This document shows, in pieces, positions 1-11,600 of a stretch of DNA of 64,000 nt. The stretch comes from Phoronis australis (taxonomy: Eukaryota; Phoronida; Phoronidae). The position numbers and the translations under genes are program-made. The first letter of the stretch is position 1. The number at the start of each line of letters is the position of its first letter. Below the pieces are notes generated by a model. The model did not search any database. It saw nothing but the letters and a program-made list of their open reading frames with translations, and was not told the DNA's origin. The stretch is from contig NMRA01000527.1 of assembly GCA_002633005.1 (NCBI GenBank), positions 188,001 to 252,000 on the forward strand, given 5' to 3'.

Positions 1-324
1 GCAGGGAATGGGGTAGTGCACTTCAATTCACAAATTTATTTGGGTTTTGGTTTGAATTTTCACCTTTACTAGGCCCACCACGGTAATTTTTAAGCTACAA
101 TACCAATGAATTCTAAAACATTCACTTTTCATGAAATGAAACACTTACTGTGCTTTTCTACAGTATCATCTGGGTCTATCTTTAAAATCTGATTGGTGAC
201 TAACTAAATGACATCAGAGGTTAATTGCAATTGCAATGCTGAATTTAAGTTAACAAAAAGTTCGATGGTACAAATCAAAAAGCAAGCGCAATAAGTGCTG
301 ACATCACCAGAGTCACAGACTTAC
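1..324 (-). other. CFAP73 intron, partial
   Basis: This is intron sequence downstream of the last visible CFAP73 exon. The donor GTAAGT sits at 319-324 on the minus strand. I looked for the next exon, expected to start with the G that completes the split Met codon, and found no convincing one, so it should lie to the left of the window. Confidence 0.7.
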
Positions 325-3300
325 ATTTTTATCCTGCCCAACAATAGTGTTTTAGTAGCAGCTGTGTTTTTAATGTGATTCCACTGCGACTCCCACTTGA
401 CAGCCTCACTCTGAGCCTTGTCCAGCCGACTCTGTAGTCCTGACAATTGGTTGTTGTAGCTCATTATTTCATTATGCTTCTCCTGAAATTGTGATTCAAT
501 AAACGGTTATTATTGCGTGCATCGGCCAAGCTGGTATTCTTATTCTGTGATTTTCATCAACCACTAATATGAGCACAGACCCAGAAATGGCATGATACCC
601 AGGTTCTGTCACTCCCTTGCATTGCATTCAGTAGTAAAACCAAGCTCAGAGGAGTAGGAGACACCTTTGTGCAATGTTTGATTGCCAGCCAGTAAAGCCT
701 GGATTTGATCCCGGGTCTACGCCAACTGGGAAATAGGAGCTCAATCCTCTAAACCTTGCAACTACACACTGTCTCCCCCAAACTAACTATTCTCACTGAT
801 GAGTGTATGAGGGGTTCTGGGAGTTTAAGGCCTGTAGTAAAAAAACAACTCTGAACCCGTTCATTTTCAAATTGAATGTGCAAATCTCCAAAACGCAGAA
901 ATAAAAACACAAAGTGACCAAAACAGAATTTACTGCTGCTGCAATGATTGTTCATTGAGAGGGTTGATAGACTCCACAAGGTGGCGATGGTGGAACATGG
1001 CTACTACCTGTATAAATGCATACTATATTCAGGTAGTCAAGTGAGAAACATTGTTCACAAATGCCCCGATTTTGATGAAGTGATTTCTGCTCTCAATCTA
1101 TTCAGATGTAAAATAGAGGGAATTTTATTTAGTCACAGTGAATATGGAGTCGTCCCAATGTGTTCTCCATCCAAAGAAAATGAGAGCAAAAATCAACTCG
1201 AATCAACAGAAAACATCTGGTAATTGTCCATACCTCTGTGTATTTTGAAAGTTTTTGTTTCTGTTTCTCAACCCTTTCCTGGTTGACCTGCTCCCTCTCC
1301 AATAAATCCTGAAATGACCACATAACAAATCATCAGTCACTTTCACCTTTCATTGCTGGTGCATATAGAACATTGTGAAACAAAACAGTGATTCACCTAC
1401 ACTGCCTTTAAGTCCATTTCCTCCATAAGTACTCCTAAACATCAAGCTTCAAGTTTGCATGTTAAATTTATTTCAAACCATGAATATTCACTGTGAAGGG
1501 ATCAATAATGAGAGCAAACAACCGCGTTCAATCCACAGACCAGTAGAAGTGTAATAATACTTCAGCAAGTGCAATTAAATCACAGTCCTCCATTCTCCTA
1601 AAAGCAGGGGGTGTGGTTGAGGGGGGACCCAGGGGATGTTGTCCCCTCATTAAAATTCCATTTTCCACCACCTCGTGGTATAAATTTAAGTTAACTTCAT
1701 ATTATATTATTTCATTTTAATGAAAATAGCACCATCATGTTACAGTAATGTGTAACTATTGATATTTGACGAATGGTCCAATCTTCGTGGTCAGCATTTT
1801 GCGTCATTTTTTATAGGACTGCAAAAATGTTGAAAAGGCCAGGTTTTACGTTATGAATGACTTTAGAAAAATTCCATACTTGTCTACCTTCGGAACATCA
1901 TATCTCAGAAATTCCTGACCAGATTTAAATGAAACTATCAGATACTATACTATACAATACAGTGACAGGAATTGTTTAAAATATTCGTTGTTATTGATAT
2001 ATCCCTTCTTCTCTAAATTTTACTAATAAGACATGGTCATGTGACCTAATTAAGGACAGAGTGTCTGGTAAAAAATCAACTCAGTTCTACTGACTTGCAA
2101 AGAATATTAGTTTTTTACCAAATTAGAAGTAAACGACAATAACTCTGTCAAACTTAATCCATGAGGCTATTCACATACAGGTCCTCCATGCTGAGAAGTC
2201 ACTCAATTGGAATATTGGAGCATATAGGTTGGAGTTGTGGAGGAGTTTTTAGTTGACAGATGTTGTTCCGTGCATTGGGTTTGAGGTGTGAAATATGCTC
2301 CTTCATAGAATCATAGCACATACTACTATGTGAATATTCTGTTACGATATTTTGTTTTCTGTCTCCTATTGTGCCTGTATGGTTAACGTTTTTCATACTG
2401 CACTCTAGCGCTTTTGTTTCCCACTTCTACTGGCTTTTAAGTTTCAGAAAATATAAACTTCTACCCTGTTAAAATTTAAAGTTTTGCAGATACTTGGCTA
2501 AATACACAGACCTTACATAACCACAAACATGTCCCCAAGACCCTACATAACCACAAACATGTCCCCAAGACCCTACATAGCCACAAACATGTCCCCAAGA
2601 CCCTACATAACCACAAACATGTCCCCAAGACCCTACATAACCACAAACATGTCCCAAAGACCCTAAATAACCACAAACATGCCCCCAAGATCCTACATAA
2701 CCACAAACATGTCCCCAAGACCCTACATAACCACAAACATGTCACTAAGACCCTACATAACCATAAACATGTCACTTAAACCATAAATATGTCACCAAGA
2801 CTATACGTAACCATAAATATGTCACTAAGACCCTACATAACCATAAAATCAATTAGTCCCGATTGCTTCCCCTATAGTTATCTCAATGTCACTTAAAATG
2901 TGTAACTTAATTCTTCTTTAGATGTTTACCTCATGCGTTGCCGTTAACGTATCGTATCTGGCTATAATCTCCCTAACTTCGTGAAATTCCTCAGCTGCCT
3001 CTAGCACTCTGTCGAGATATTGTTGGAATATCTGGTGCTTCTCCAGCTTCTTCTGAATTTTTTCTCGCTCTGTCTGATACACGGCGGTCTCGACCAAAAG
3101 TCTTTCGATGTCTTTGTCCTTGGTTTTCTTCAGTTCTCTCTCATCGTTTGCCTTCTTTACAGCTCGTGCCCTTTTTGAATCATTTTCCTATAAAGAAAAA
3201 GAAATATAAATTTTGAGTGTAATCTCACTTTGATGGATTGTAAATGGCATAAATCTCCCTTGAGCAAAAGTGCGAAAGTTCGGAGAATATACACATAGAT

Positions 3301-6300
3301 AATTTCTGCAAATTATGCCTAGAGTGTGATGCGTTCATAATTACTTTGATAAACATTTCTTCACGAACTGTGAAATGGGATTGTCAGACCAAATTTCTGT
3401 CTTAAGTACCACCTCACTTTCATGAAACAGATCTACAGTACTCGTCCAGGTTACCGCCCAGGGCGCTTAAATTGGGAATCTAAAAAAACAGGGGGTGGAC
3501 GGTAAGCTGTCACGGGCGGTTAAAATCGAAATTATTGAAAAGTCAGAAGTGGGTGCTTATTGTACGGAGGACCGATTTTACCTTAATTCACAGAGTTACA
3601 CTGATGTCGGATTTTAAGCATCTAGCAGTTCAAATATACATCGGCAGATTGAAGTAAGGCCAAGTGAGGGACTTCCACTCCCTAAAGTGGAATAGCACAC
3701 ACAATTCAGGGCGCCGTGATCCCGAGCATGATTGGGTTTTTTACGTACCTCCGTCGCTGCTTGTCATCGCTCCTGTATTCGTACAGGTAGGCGTGCGTTC
3801 AGTAGGGCAAGTTTCTTCAGCGAAAAGGCAAATCAAGCAAGACTCTGCTAATGTGTCGTGTATTTATAAGGGAAGCACCTGACTTTGTAGATTTTCTCCT
3901 CGCTAGATACTTTGACAACCAAAACATGTGCTAATGAATGACAGCGGGCCTCAGTTCTTTTAAGAACATTAAAATGCTTTGAACCTATAGTTTGAAAATG
4001 AAACACTTTATAAAAATTGTATATTTCTTTCTGAGTTGAACAGCCCAGTACACCATTCTTGTTCAAAGCACGTGCTCAACAATCGGATCATGTAAAAAGA
4101 CATCAGGCAAATCAAGAGTTCAAAAAATAAGTTTTTGACCACGTAGATGTGGATAGAATGTTCGACTTGCGCTTAGTAAAAAGTTGATTTCTTACACTGT
4201 TGCTTTTGGTTGGGCGCTTCCATTTTGGTTGGGCGCTTCCATTTTGGTGTTGGTAGTGAGTCATTAAAAACATGCATTTAGCCAAGGCAGGGAACAGCGA
4301 GACAACTTGGTTCGTCACAATGACTTGGGTCTCTTTGTATTCAAAACAATGCCTCCAAAATAATGTTGGTGTGCTCATTTTTTTTTTCTTATTTCATTGC
4401 TCAGAGTGGTGATGTTTCGTGTACTGTCATGTCACAGAAAGGTATAATAGCACTTCCTAAAGTACCGCTTTGCTTGTTTTTCCACGGCAATGAAATACAT
4501 TTGACAAGCGCTGTCTTCAATGTTTATGCTCTTACCTTTAAAAACTTATCAAACTTCAGAAGTGACTCCTTTAACTGGTATTCTTTTCGTTCCAATTCTT
4601 CTCTTCTTTGTTGAAGACTTTCCATTTTCATTTGGAATTCCTGAAAAAAATAAAGTTGGCAATTAAATTTAAAATCAAGGTTAAAGTGGGAAGTGGTCAG
4701 TAAATCAATGATAATCAAATCTCTGTATCTGGTGCTAAGGCAACTAGTTTGCTTTATTATGCTCACAAAAATTGAACTCACAACACCATGATTTTGTATC
4801 TCACACTATAACCACAAGGCTATTATAAGGATGGTGGAATTCAACCCATGACTTCATACTTGTGTGGGCCCACAAGGTCAAAGGTTGTTAGCCAGGTTGT
4901 AGCACATCATTGGAAACATAACACTGCATTTAGAAGATTGAAAACATGGCCCTACAATGTTTATAATTTTCATATTAAAACTTAATGCCTGCCTTCACGA
5001 GACACATGAATAAATTAAGTGCATATTAAAATTAAAGTTGTACCTGTCTTAGTTTAGACAGGACTTACAACTATGTTGTTTTAACTAGTCTGCTAAGTAT
5101 TCATAGGAAACCTAATATTATCTGCTATGTCCATGGAGATTTCGTACACAGATCTTTTTTCACTCATACTTGAATACTGGTCTTTGATGATTGTTATTCA
5201 ATATCCCATTTATTGCTAGTTATGATTTTTCTCTAGTTCATCCAGGAAAACGTAGCTTTGGAGCATCTCTTTGCACAATAACCACTTGACAAGTAAACCA
5301 AGAACAGTTACGCAATAGTAAAAGAGTGACAAAACTAATTGCTAAAATTGTCATATTTTTATTTTCAGAGACTTTAGTTAACAATTGCTCAAAATTTTTA
5401 CTAAATGTTGTTTGGTAATAGTAAACACACCGTACAAACAAAGCTAAGAGAATTAAAGTAAATTTTCCTGAACTGTTATTTTTGTTGAGAAATTTTATAA
5501 AATGAAATTTCACCTAGACGCCATATTGTGTCCCAAACTGAAGAATCACCAGTAAAATAAGTGATGTAATACCGGCACATTTTCCCTGAGATCATGTGGA
5601 CAGTTACCTCTTTTTGTGCAGCTAAAGCCTGCTCCACTTCGGACATTTCCCGCCTCTTTTCCAACAGCCGTGTCGCTGGAGTGAGATGGTCATCTTCTCG
5701 CTCTGGCATTTTTCTGAAAGAAAACACAGTCTTCATTAGAAAAAGGTGCGCAGTAATTGTTGCATTTGTGCATGGGGTCAATTTTAGTGCTGCATTGGCC
5801 TCATATCCTGCTGAGATTCTGCCATGACTGATTCCAAAGTGCTAGAAAATTTTTGTCATTACAATGTGTGCCGATGACGTGAGTTAAATTGCTCGAGCCA
5901 CAGGAACTGGAATTGTCTGAACTCGTAGTGTGGTTATTTTTTTAATTAATCACTTGATATATTAATCACCTGATCACATGAATCTATGCTCACTTTGAGA
6001 GCTACAGCTAGGGAAGCACCGTGGGTAGACAAGCTGTGATGTGTGATATGAATTAGACGCCTGGCACTTAGCACATAGCTTTAGGATTTGTCATGTGATT
6101 CATCTGTCCCCATGCTATATTCAATAATAATAATGGGCTAAACAACTATTGGTAGGAAGAGAAGTTATGGGTTTTATTACAGGATTAGTGAAGGAGGACA
6201 CTATTGGAGCCCATCCCAATGGTAATGAAGCAACTTTGTATCTTTGTATATGGTATGTACCCCATTGGACAAAATAAAAATGAGGAAGCTTATAGCTAAG

Positions 6301-8371
6301 GTAATGGCTTGATTAATCTTGGAACGAAGTTGCTTTGAAACAATGTGGACAGGTAAAAAACTGGAGAAATTAAATCTGGCAAAATATAAATGTCGTTAAA
6401 AACTACTAGTACACTTTTCTTGGTAACAGGCACTAGGCTCCTAGCAGTGCTGTAGTGGTAAAATTCGAGGTAAGTAGGGGACCAAAGCCCGGCCGCATCA
6501 CCTTCAGCACTGAACGTAACTTACGGTGCGTAGGCTCAAATGCCAAAAGGTGGTTGGCTGCACCTGCGTGTGCCCACGCCCCACTACAGCACTGGCTCCT
6601 AGTCTTATTCTACAGTTCAATTTGTGAAGCGATCAAACCTGCCAACTCAGAACACCATGCTTTATTTACGTTTTTGTTAATTCTTCAACTGTTCTTTTTT
6701 CACAAATTTGCGCAGAGCTTGCAACAAATTACTAAAAGTGACTGAACATTGTAAGTACTTTGAGTATTTTATTGCTAGTGAACAGAAATTCTGAGCAAAT
6801 TTTGTTGTCACAATATAGTCTTTCTTAACCACACCAAAAAACAAGGAACTGCCGCATGCACACATCACTATCCTTGGTGCAAAACTATATAGTACACAGC
6901 TTTAGAAAGATGTGGAGAAAAATGAGCAAAATAAAATTTTGCACTAAGTTAGTGTCATTAAAGTTAGACGTCCTTGAGTAAACTTATATAGTTACCGGCA
7001 CGAAAAGAATGCTGTTGGTTGGTTACTTTGCAGCTAATAAAAGTGCAGAGCTATCATATGCATCAACTTTAAGCACCATGAAATTTAGCGCTGTTAGCCA
7101 ATCTATGTTTTTGCCAATTCCTCAATTTCCTGTTCCTTTTTTCACAAGATTACTCAGTTCACAAAAAATTACCAGGAGTGGCTGCACTTTGTAAGTAGTT
7201 TTAAGTATTTCATTAACCGTGAACCAAATTTCTGAATTAATTTGATTTGGGGAGTTTGTGGTCATCTCCCAAAAGATGCCATTTTAGCAAACCACATATT
7301 GAGTGAATAACACGTGTGCGTGTCCCGAGCATACTGTTTTGAAATTGACTTTTCTTTGTCACAACAGCGGGAGAGTGACCAAAGAAAACGACATTCCTCA
7401 GATTGTGTTTCTTTTAAATGACCGTATGGGACAAGGTAGGTGTCATTTGAATGTTGAAGTTGCAACAACTTTCACACTTGAACAAGCTAGATTTTGATGT
7501 ATGTTTCGTAACAATAAAAGGACTGAAAATGGAGTTGTGGTCAACTGAGAACGAGTGCTTAGCTTAAATTGCCATTTTTTACCAGCATCATTCACCAGGT
7601 GTGTTTTGATATTCTGACAAACACAGCTAGACTATCATATCAGGAGCGTTCTGACTTGAAATTGGTGTTTGATTTTTCTTTGTCACAAAAGCAGAAATGG
7701 ATGACAGTAAATGACCTTGGATAGTATTTTTTAAATGTACCATAACAGACAAGGTAGACTGCCTTTGAATGTAGAAAAACACACACTTCGACATAATGCA
7801 TTTTGAAGCAAATTTCAACGTGAAAGGATAGTAAACGAAGTTGTGGAGACCCGAAAAAGTGGTTAATGTTTATTTAACTAGTTTTTGCTCATATTTATTT
7901 TTTTTAGCTGTGTGTTGTCATTCAGTCATACACAAACAGGTACCTTGCTATAGATTGGATAGGGTAAAATTTTTACCAAAATAATATCCAGTGATTTTGC
8001 AAATTCCAAAGCATGTGCATTTCAATTATGCGTGTTAATTGTTGTTGAGTATCATATTCAACTTATAGCGGGAATCTGCGCCTGTCACCTGCGCTTAGCC
8101 AATACTGCAACCTGCAGCCCATTTCTTATATGCAATACATTCATGAAAACTCAAGCTAATGCAAGTCTTCGCAAGATATCGACAAGCATTACAACTACAA
8201 GCAAATCATGTGAATTGTAATCACACTTAACGCGCGAGAACTTCACTCGAGAAGGAAGTGCCTGCCAGTGGCAGTGGACGTATTAAGTAAAAACAAATCT
8301 TTCCCTGAGACTTACACGAGAAGCTTGTCCTCAAAAGTGGTCCTGAAGTATTCTTCTAGGCTGACAGTCAT
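325..8371 (-). CDS. CFAP73 (CCDC42B) ciliary coiled-coil protein, N-terminal six exons
   Basis: Six exons on the minus strand: 8316-8371, 5608-5713, 4536-4640, 2930-3187, 1234-1308 and 325-482. All have GT-AG borders and phases 2,0,0,0,0,2 that join without a stop, giving 252 codons. The protein starts [17 protein letters not shown] and continues with [20 protein letters not shown], closely following human CFAP73 as I remember it (AVPWEEYFR..., LLEKRQEL...QALQAQKE). Exons 3 to 6 are charged heptad-rich coiled coil (the DUF4200-type region), ending with [19 protein letters not shown], the conserved block before the family's MAVLNLFQ segment. About 55-60 C-terminal residues are expected off the left edge. 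In the green alga Chlamydomonas, FAP73/MIA2 works with FAP100 in the MIA complex that controls inner-arm I1 dynein, so an axonemal role is inferred from the family. The closest alternative is the paralogue CCDC42, but its N-terminus fits less well. The gene is head to head with NIPSNAP. Confidence 0.93.
599..790 (-). mobile_element. tRNA-derived SINE, copy A
   Basis: Read on the minus strand this begins with GGGGAGACAGT, has a degenerate A-box region and a B-box-like GATCAAATCC after ACCCGGG, then a tail with GGTTTTACTACTGAATG and CAGAACCTGGG. Copy B near 32.1 kb matches block by block in the same order. The match between two separate loci shows an interspersed element; the tRNA origin is inferred from the box motifs. 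It lies inside a CFAP73 intron. Confidence 0.65.
2508..2850. repeat. 30-bp minisatellite in a CFAP73 intron
   Basis: About eleven head-to-tail copies of CCACAAACATGTCCCCAAGA followed by CCCTACATAA. The left units are nearly identical. The right-hand units are shorter and more diverged (CATAAATATGTCAC...). Because the unit length is a multiple of three, the minus strand stays open in more than one frame, but the array sits between CFAP73 exons 4 and 5 and is not coding. Confidence 0.95.
3437..3570. mobile_element. Degenerate copy of the CCGTAATC terminal-inverted-repeat family
   Basis: It contains GTTACCGCCCAGGGCGCTTA, a spacer with AAAAAACAGGGGGTGG, then GGGCGGTTAAAATCGAAA, the same order of blocks as the intact short element at 38647-38809. 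The terminal CCGTAATCGTTCGGG is eroded to CTCGTCCAGG. An old insertion in CFAP73 intron 3 directly abutting the next repeat. Confidence 0.55.
3570..4380 (+). repeat. 0.75-kb interspersed repeat, copy 1
   Basis: This stretch aligns along most of its length with the reverse complement of 49480-50210. Shared blocks in order include GACCGATTTTACC, TACACTGA(T/C)GTCG, GATTGGG.TTTTACGTACCT, GTGCGTTCAGTAGGGCAAGT, AAGGGAAGCAC.TGA, TTGTATATTTCTTT.TGAGTT, GTTCAAAGCAC and TTAAAAACATGC. No convincing ORF is shared, so it looks like a non-autonomous element. It also carries a local 22-bp direct duplication at about 4208-4251 that copy 2 lacks. Confidence 0.8.
5331..5550 (+). repeat. AAAACTAATTGCC repeat, copy 1
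   Basis: It starts AAAACTAATTGCTAAAATTG and ends near GCCATATTGTGTCCCAAACT. The same beginning and end recur, with a more diverged middle, near 25.3, 36.1, 40.7, 43.1 and 45.2 kb, all in this orientation. It lies in CFAP73 intron 2. Confidence 0.65.
6620..7880. repeat. Diverged direct repeats in CFAP73 intron 1
   Basis: Blocks at about 6620-6860 and 7050-7270 share CACAA..TT.C.CAG, AAATTAC.A..AGTG.CTG and TTGTAAGTA.TTT.AGTATTT. Blocks at about 7340-7560 and 7655-7880 share TTTTCTTTGTCACAA.AGC, TTTTAAATG.ACC.TA and GACAAGGTAG. They look like old tandem duplications rather than exons: no frame is kept between copies. Confidence 0.5.
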
Positions 8372-8677
8372 TTTTAACTCTGGGTTCTATCTTCTGTAAC
8401 ACAATATACTGGAAATAAAAAATAAAAATATAAAAAACGTGAACGTTTCTGGTTGTCAACAATCCAATATGGCCGCTGGTGTCCAGCTGGTGTCAAGGCA
8501 ACACTTCCTGTAGAAATTAACTTTTTATCAATAATAACATAAAGCCAGATATATGAGAAATTTTTGCTATTGAAATGAGCAATATATTTTTTGATGCTCA
8601 CAATTACAGTTTTTAAGATGTATTTTACAATCTGTTTTGACCTACATCCAAATCGAGGCTATATATAAAAAACAAAA
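8372..8677. promoter_or_regulatory. Shared CFAP73/NIPSNAP divergent promoter region
   Basis: Only 306 bp separate the two start codons, so the regulatory sequence for both transcripts probably lies here and in the flanks. Visible motifs are a CCAAT pentamer at 8464-8468, a YY1-like AATATGGCCGC at 8467-8477, an RFX X-box-like site at 8489-8502 and an AT-rich TATATATAAAAAA just before the NIPSNAP start. There is no CpG island. Promoter function is inferred from geometry and motifs. Confidence 0.6.
8489..8502 (-). promoter_or_regulatory. RFX X-box-like site
   Basis: On the minus strand this reads GTTGCC-TT-GACACC. The first half matches the X-box half site exactly and the second is an imperfect inverted half, 118 bp upstream of the CFAP73 start codon. 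Ciliary genes are commonly activated by RFX factors through such sites within a few hundred bases of the start. Binding is inferred. Confidence 0.45.
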
Positions 8678-11600
8678 ATGGCTGGAAGACATCTCAGTTG
8701 CAGACTTGTGTCTAGTGTTTTAGCAGCTAAGCACTGCAGAAGAACTTCTGTGTCAGGATGGTAACGATGTCGTTTTAAGCCATTCATTCCATATGATATT
8801 ACTTCAACACTACTTATTAAAGCAGCAACTGACATGCATTTGTTCGCCTGTGAGCTGGTAACTTATTGTAGTTGCCTAGGGCCTAGGCTAGGGCTAGACA
8901 CTTGAGACAGTGTCAGTGACTACCGTTTCGGGATGGCCCCGGTGCAGACGGTGCAGCTCGGAAGCTTTTCAGCGAATTGTGCCTCACACTGATTAAAACA
9001 TCAAAGTCTCACTGTTATTATTACCTTTTGCGCATTGAGGTACACCTTAGGAGACCATCAATTTCTTTAATTCGTTCCAACTCGAACATATACTCTCGCA
9101 ATCATACTTTTTCTTCAAGAAGTCCTTTGGCATTGACTCGTTTAGTTGCCCAAATCGGCAACTGGCCATTTTCACTCTGCGTGCACTCCTGGTAGGCACA
9201 GTAAAAACTGGAGCTTCAATATCTAATGGAGCCAGGTAGAGATAGTAGACACTGTCTAGTAGTTGCCATCCCTAGTCTAGTGGCACGGTGAATATGTACC
9301 ATCGGCGGTCCTAAAGGCGTGAGTGCCCTTAAGTCATGAACGATCCTATTTCCGTTTCTGCGCGGTCCCGCGACATTTAGCATTGAGGTTTCCAGCGTTC
9401 GTCTGCTTATGAACGTCAAACGAGTACCCAGACATGTTGATAATCACAATATGATAATAAATAGTGGGTGGGTGGCTTCTTTTTTCAAATGTATCTTAAA
9501 AACAACATATTTCACTAATCCACTTTTTTGTGAATTTTCAGAATATATTTTTGAAAATACACATCATTCAGATTTGCTCAAACACACGCTCTAGGGGCAG
9601 CTTGAACAATGTATCAAAATGTCCCAGGGTCGTAGTACAATCAGCTGCTTTTTATGCTTGTATTCACGACTTTCGGTCACCGGAGTCTACCTGGTAAATA
9701 AGTTTCATGGGCACTCTTGCACTTGCTTAAACTTTGTCTTCATTCAGCCACTATTTGCCGGTTACATCAAATTTGTATTAAGATATGTTAAAAGCTTAGG
9801 CAGGGACAAAGAACAACTAGCCTATCCTAGCCAGCCAGCTGGCTGTCGGAAGACTAACATTAAAATACGGCTAGGAACCGTTGTGTGTTAACTTCATGTA
9901 GACATCGAAATTTCACACTGCCCAGTTAGTTCTGCTCATCACCTCTTTGTGAAACTTATATCATGTAGAGGTAGATGAAGACTTGCATCAAAATATGAAT
10001 TAGAACCGCGGTGTCTTAATTTCACATAGACCTCAAAATTTCACACCGCCCTGGTAGTTCTGCTCGTTAGCTCATTGTGAAACTATATCAACATCTAGAG
10101 CTAACAACTGACAGGAGTGCATGCAAAATCTGAGTCAACCGACACTCACCTTGCCCGTTGCAGCCATTTAAGTGAAAAAAAAAACTAATGAACCTTATTT
10201 CTTGCAAAGTTCTCTGGCATTTCTATCAGGAAAAGTGTGTTATTGACTTAAAATAATATGCTTGTGACACGCTCACAAGCCATTGGGTAATTTTTGCAAC
10301 ATTTTTTGGGAGATGTTGACAGCTTCGTCGAAGCAAAAGTTGTTCAGAAATTCAGTTTGTTGGTACTTTAAAACAATAAAAACTTATAACATAAGGACAC
10401 TAATTACGATGATTATGTATGTTACCATGTGGATCAAAGAAGAACAGTTGATAAAAGATTTGGTAAAGAAAGAAATTGGCCAATATATGTTATGGCGCTG
10501 AAAGCCAATGCGTAAGGTTGCCCTACAAATTTTGCTGTAGAATAGTGTTAGAAAAACATGTTTTGTAGCACCGGCAAGTAAGTTAATTTACTAAAGTAAA
10601 ATGTAATTTTTAATGACATCTGTGTCAGATTTTATGTGGCCAGTTTTAGCCACATCGGTGAATGATTTAGAGATCCAGGTAATTACTGAGTCACGGTCCC
10701 ATCAGTTAATAGACAAAACTGGTTCTCTTAATCAGGGACCACTGTATTTGACCGGTGTCTCCAATTTCTGACCACCGGCTGTCGGATGGAGAGGTCTCTG
10801 ATCTAGAGAAGCAAGTCCATTAGTGGATGAAACTGCATTTCTAAATCGTGGACCACTACATCCAACCAGTCCTGATACAACCTGTGTCTGAGCCTGACCC
10901 AGATTACCTATTGTGTATGGGTTATTCAAGAGACTTCAAAATACAAGAAAAATACCTCTATTTTTTATGAAGGAGTACTTTAGGAAACTTCTACTTACTG
11001 TGAAACTTATTAACCAGAGAAACCTATTTAGCATGACACCGGGGTACAGTTGGAAATATTTTGCCAATTGATAAATGTTGGTGGAAGTGGACAATAACTT
11101 TTTAGTGAAAACATAACCAGAAAGCCCAACAAGTTCAGATTTGTCTGTCAACAGACTTTGTTATTTTTTTAATTTCCATGGTCCTTCATGTGTTAAAAAT
11201 TGTTCTTTGACCTCCATGTTCCTTATGGCCAAGGTCACAGCTTATTTTTGGTCACCTGACCCATAATTTGGAGTCTTGGCAGTGTATGTATATCCAATCT
11301 GTTATTCTTAGGTAACTGTTCCCACTGTTCATTGTTTTTATTCTACCAATCGCATGTAAATTAGCTGAAAATTCCCGTTACAGAATCATTGCATTCAGCG
11401 TCCACTGGCAATGTATAGCTTAATAGTTTTGATGATAGTTTTCGAGACACGAGTGGCTAAAGATAGCTGGGTATGTTAATAGCACAAACTTTGTTAGTGG
11501 AAGCTGTAAATTGACGGCGACACATTTTGGTATATCATGTATGTTAGGAGATTTTAATCTACAAATTGCTCTTTCCCCTGGCTAAATCATCAGTCACATT

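Noticed and set aside
10150-10167. Minus-strand ATGGCTGCAACGGGCAAG followed by GTGAGT, like a tiny first coding exon
   Set aside because: Only six codons, and CFAP73 already has a start that matches its family at 8371. It may be an alternative first exon but nothing else supports it.
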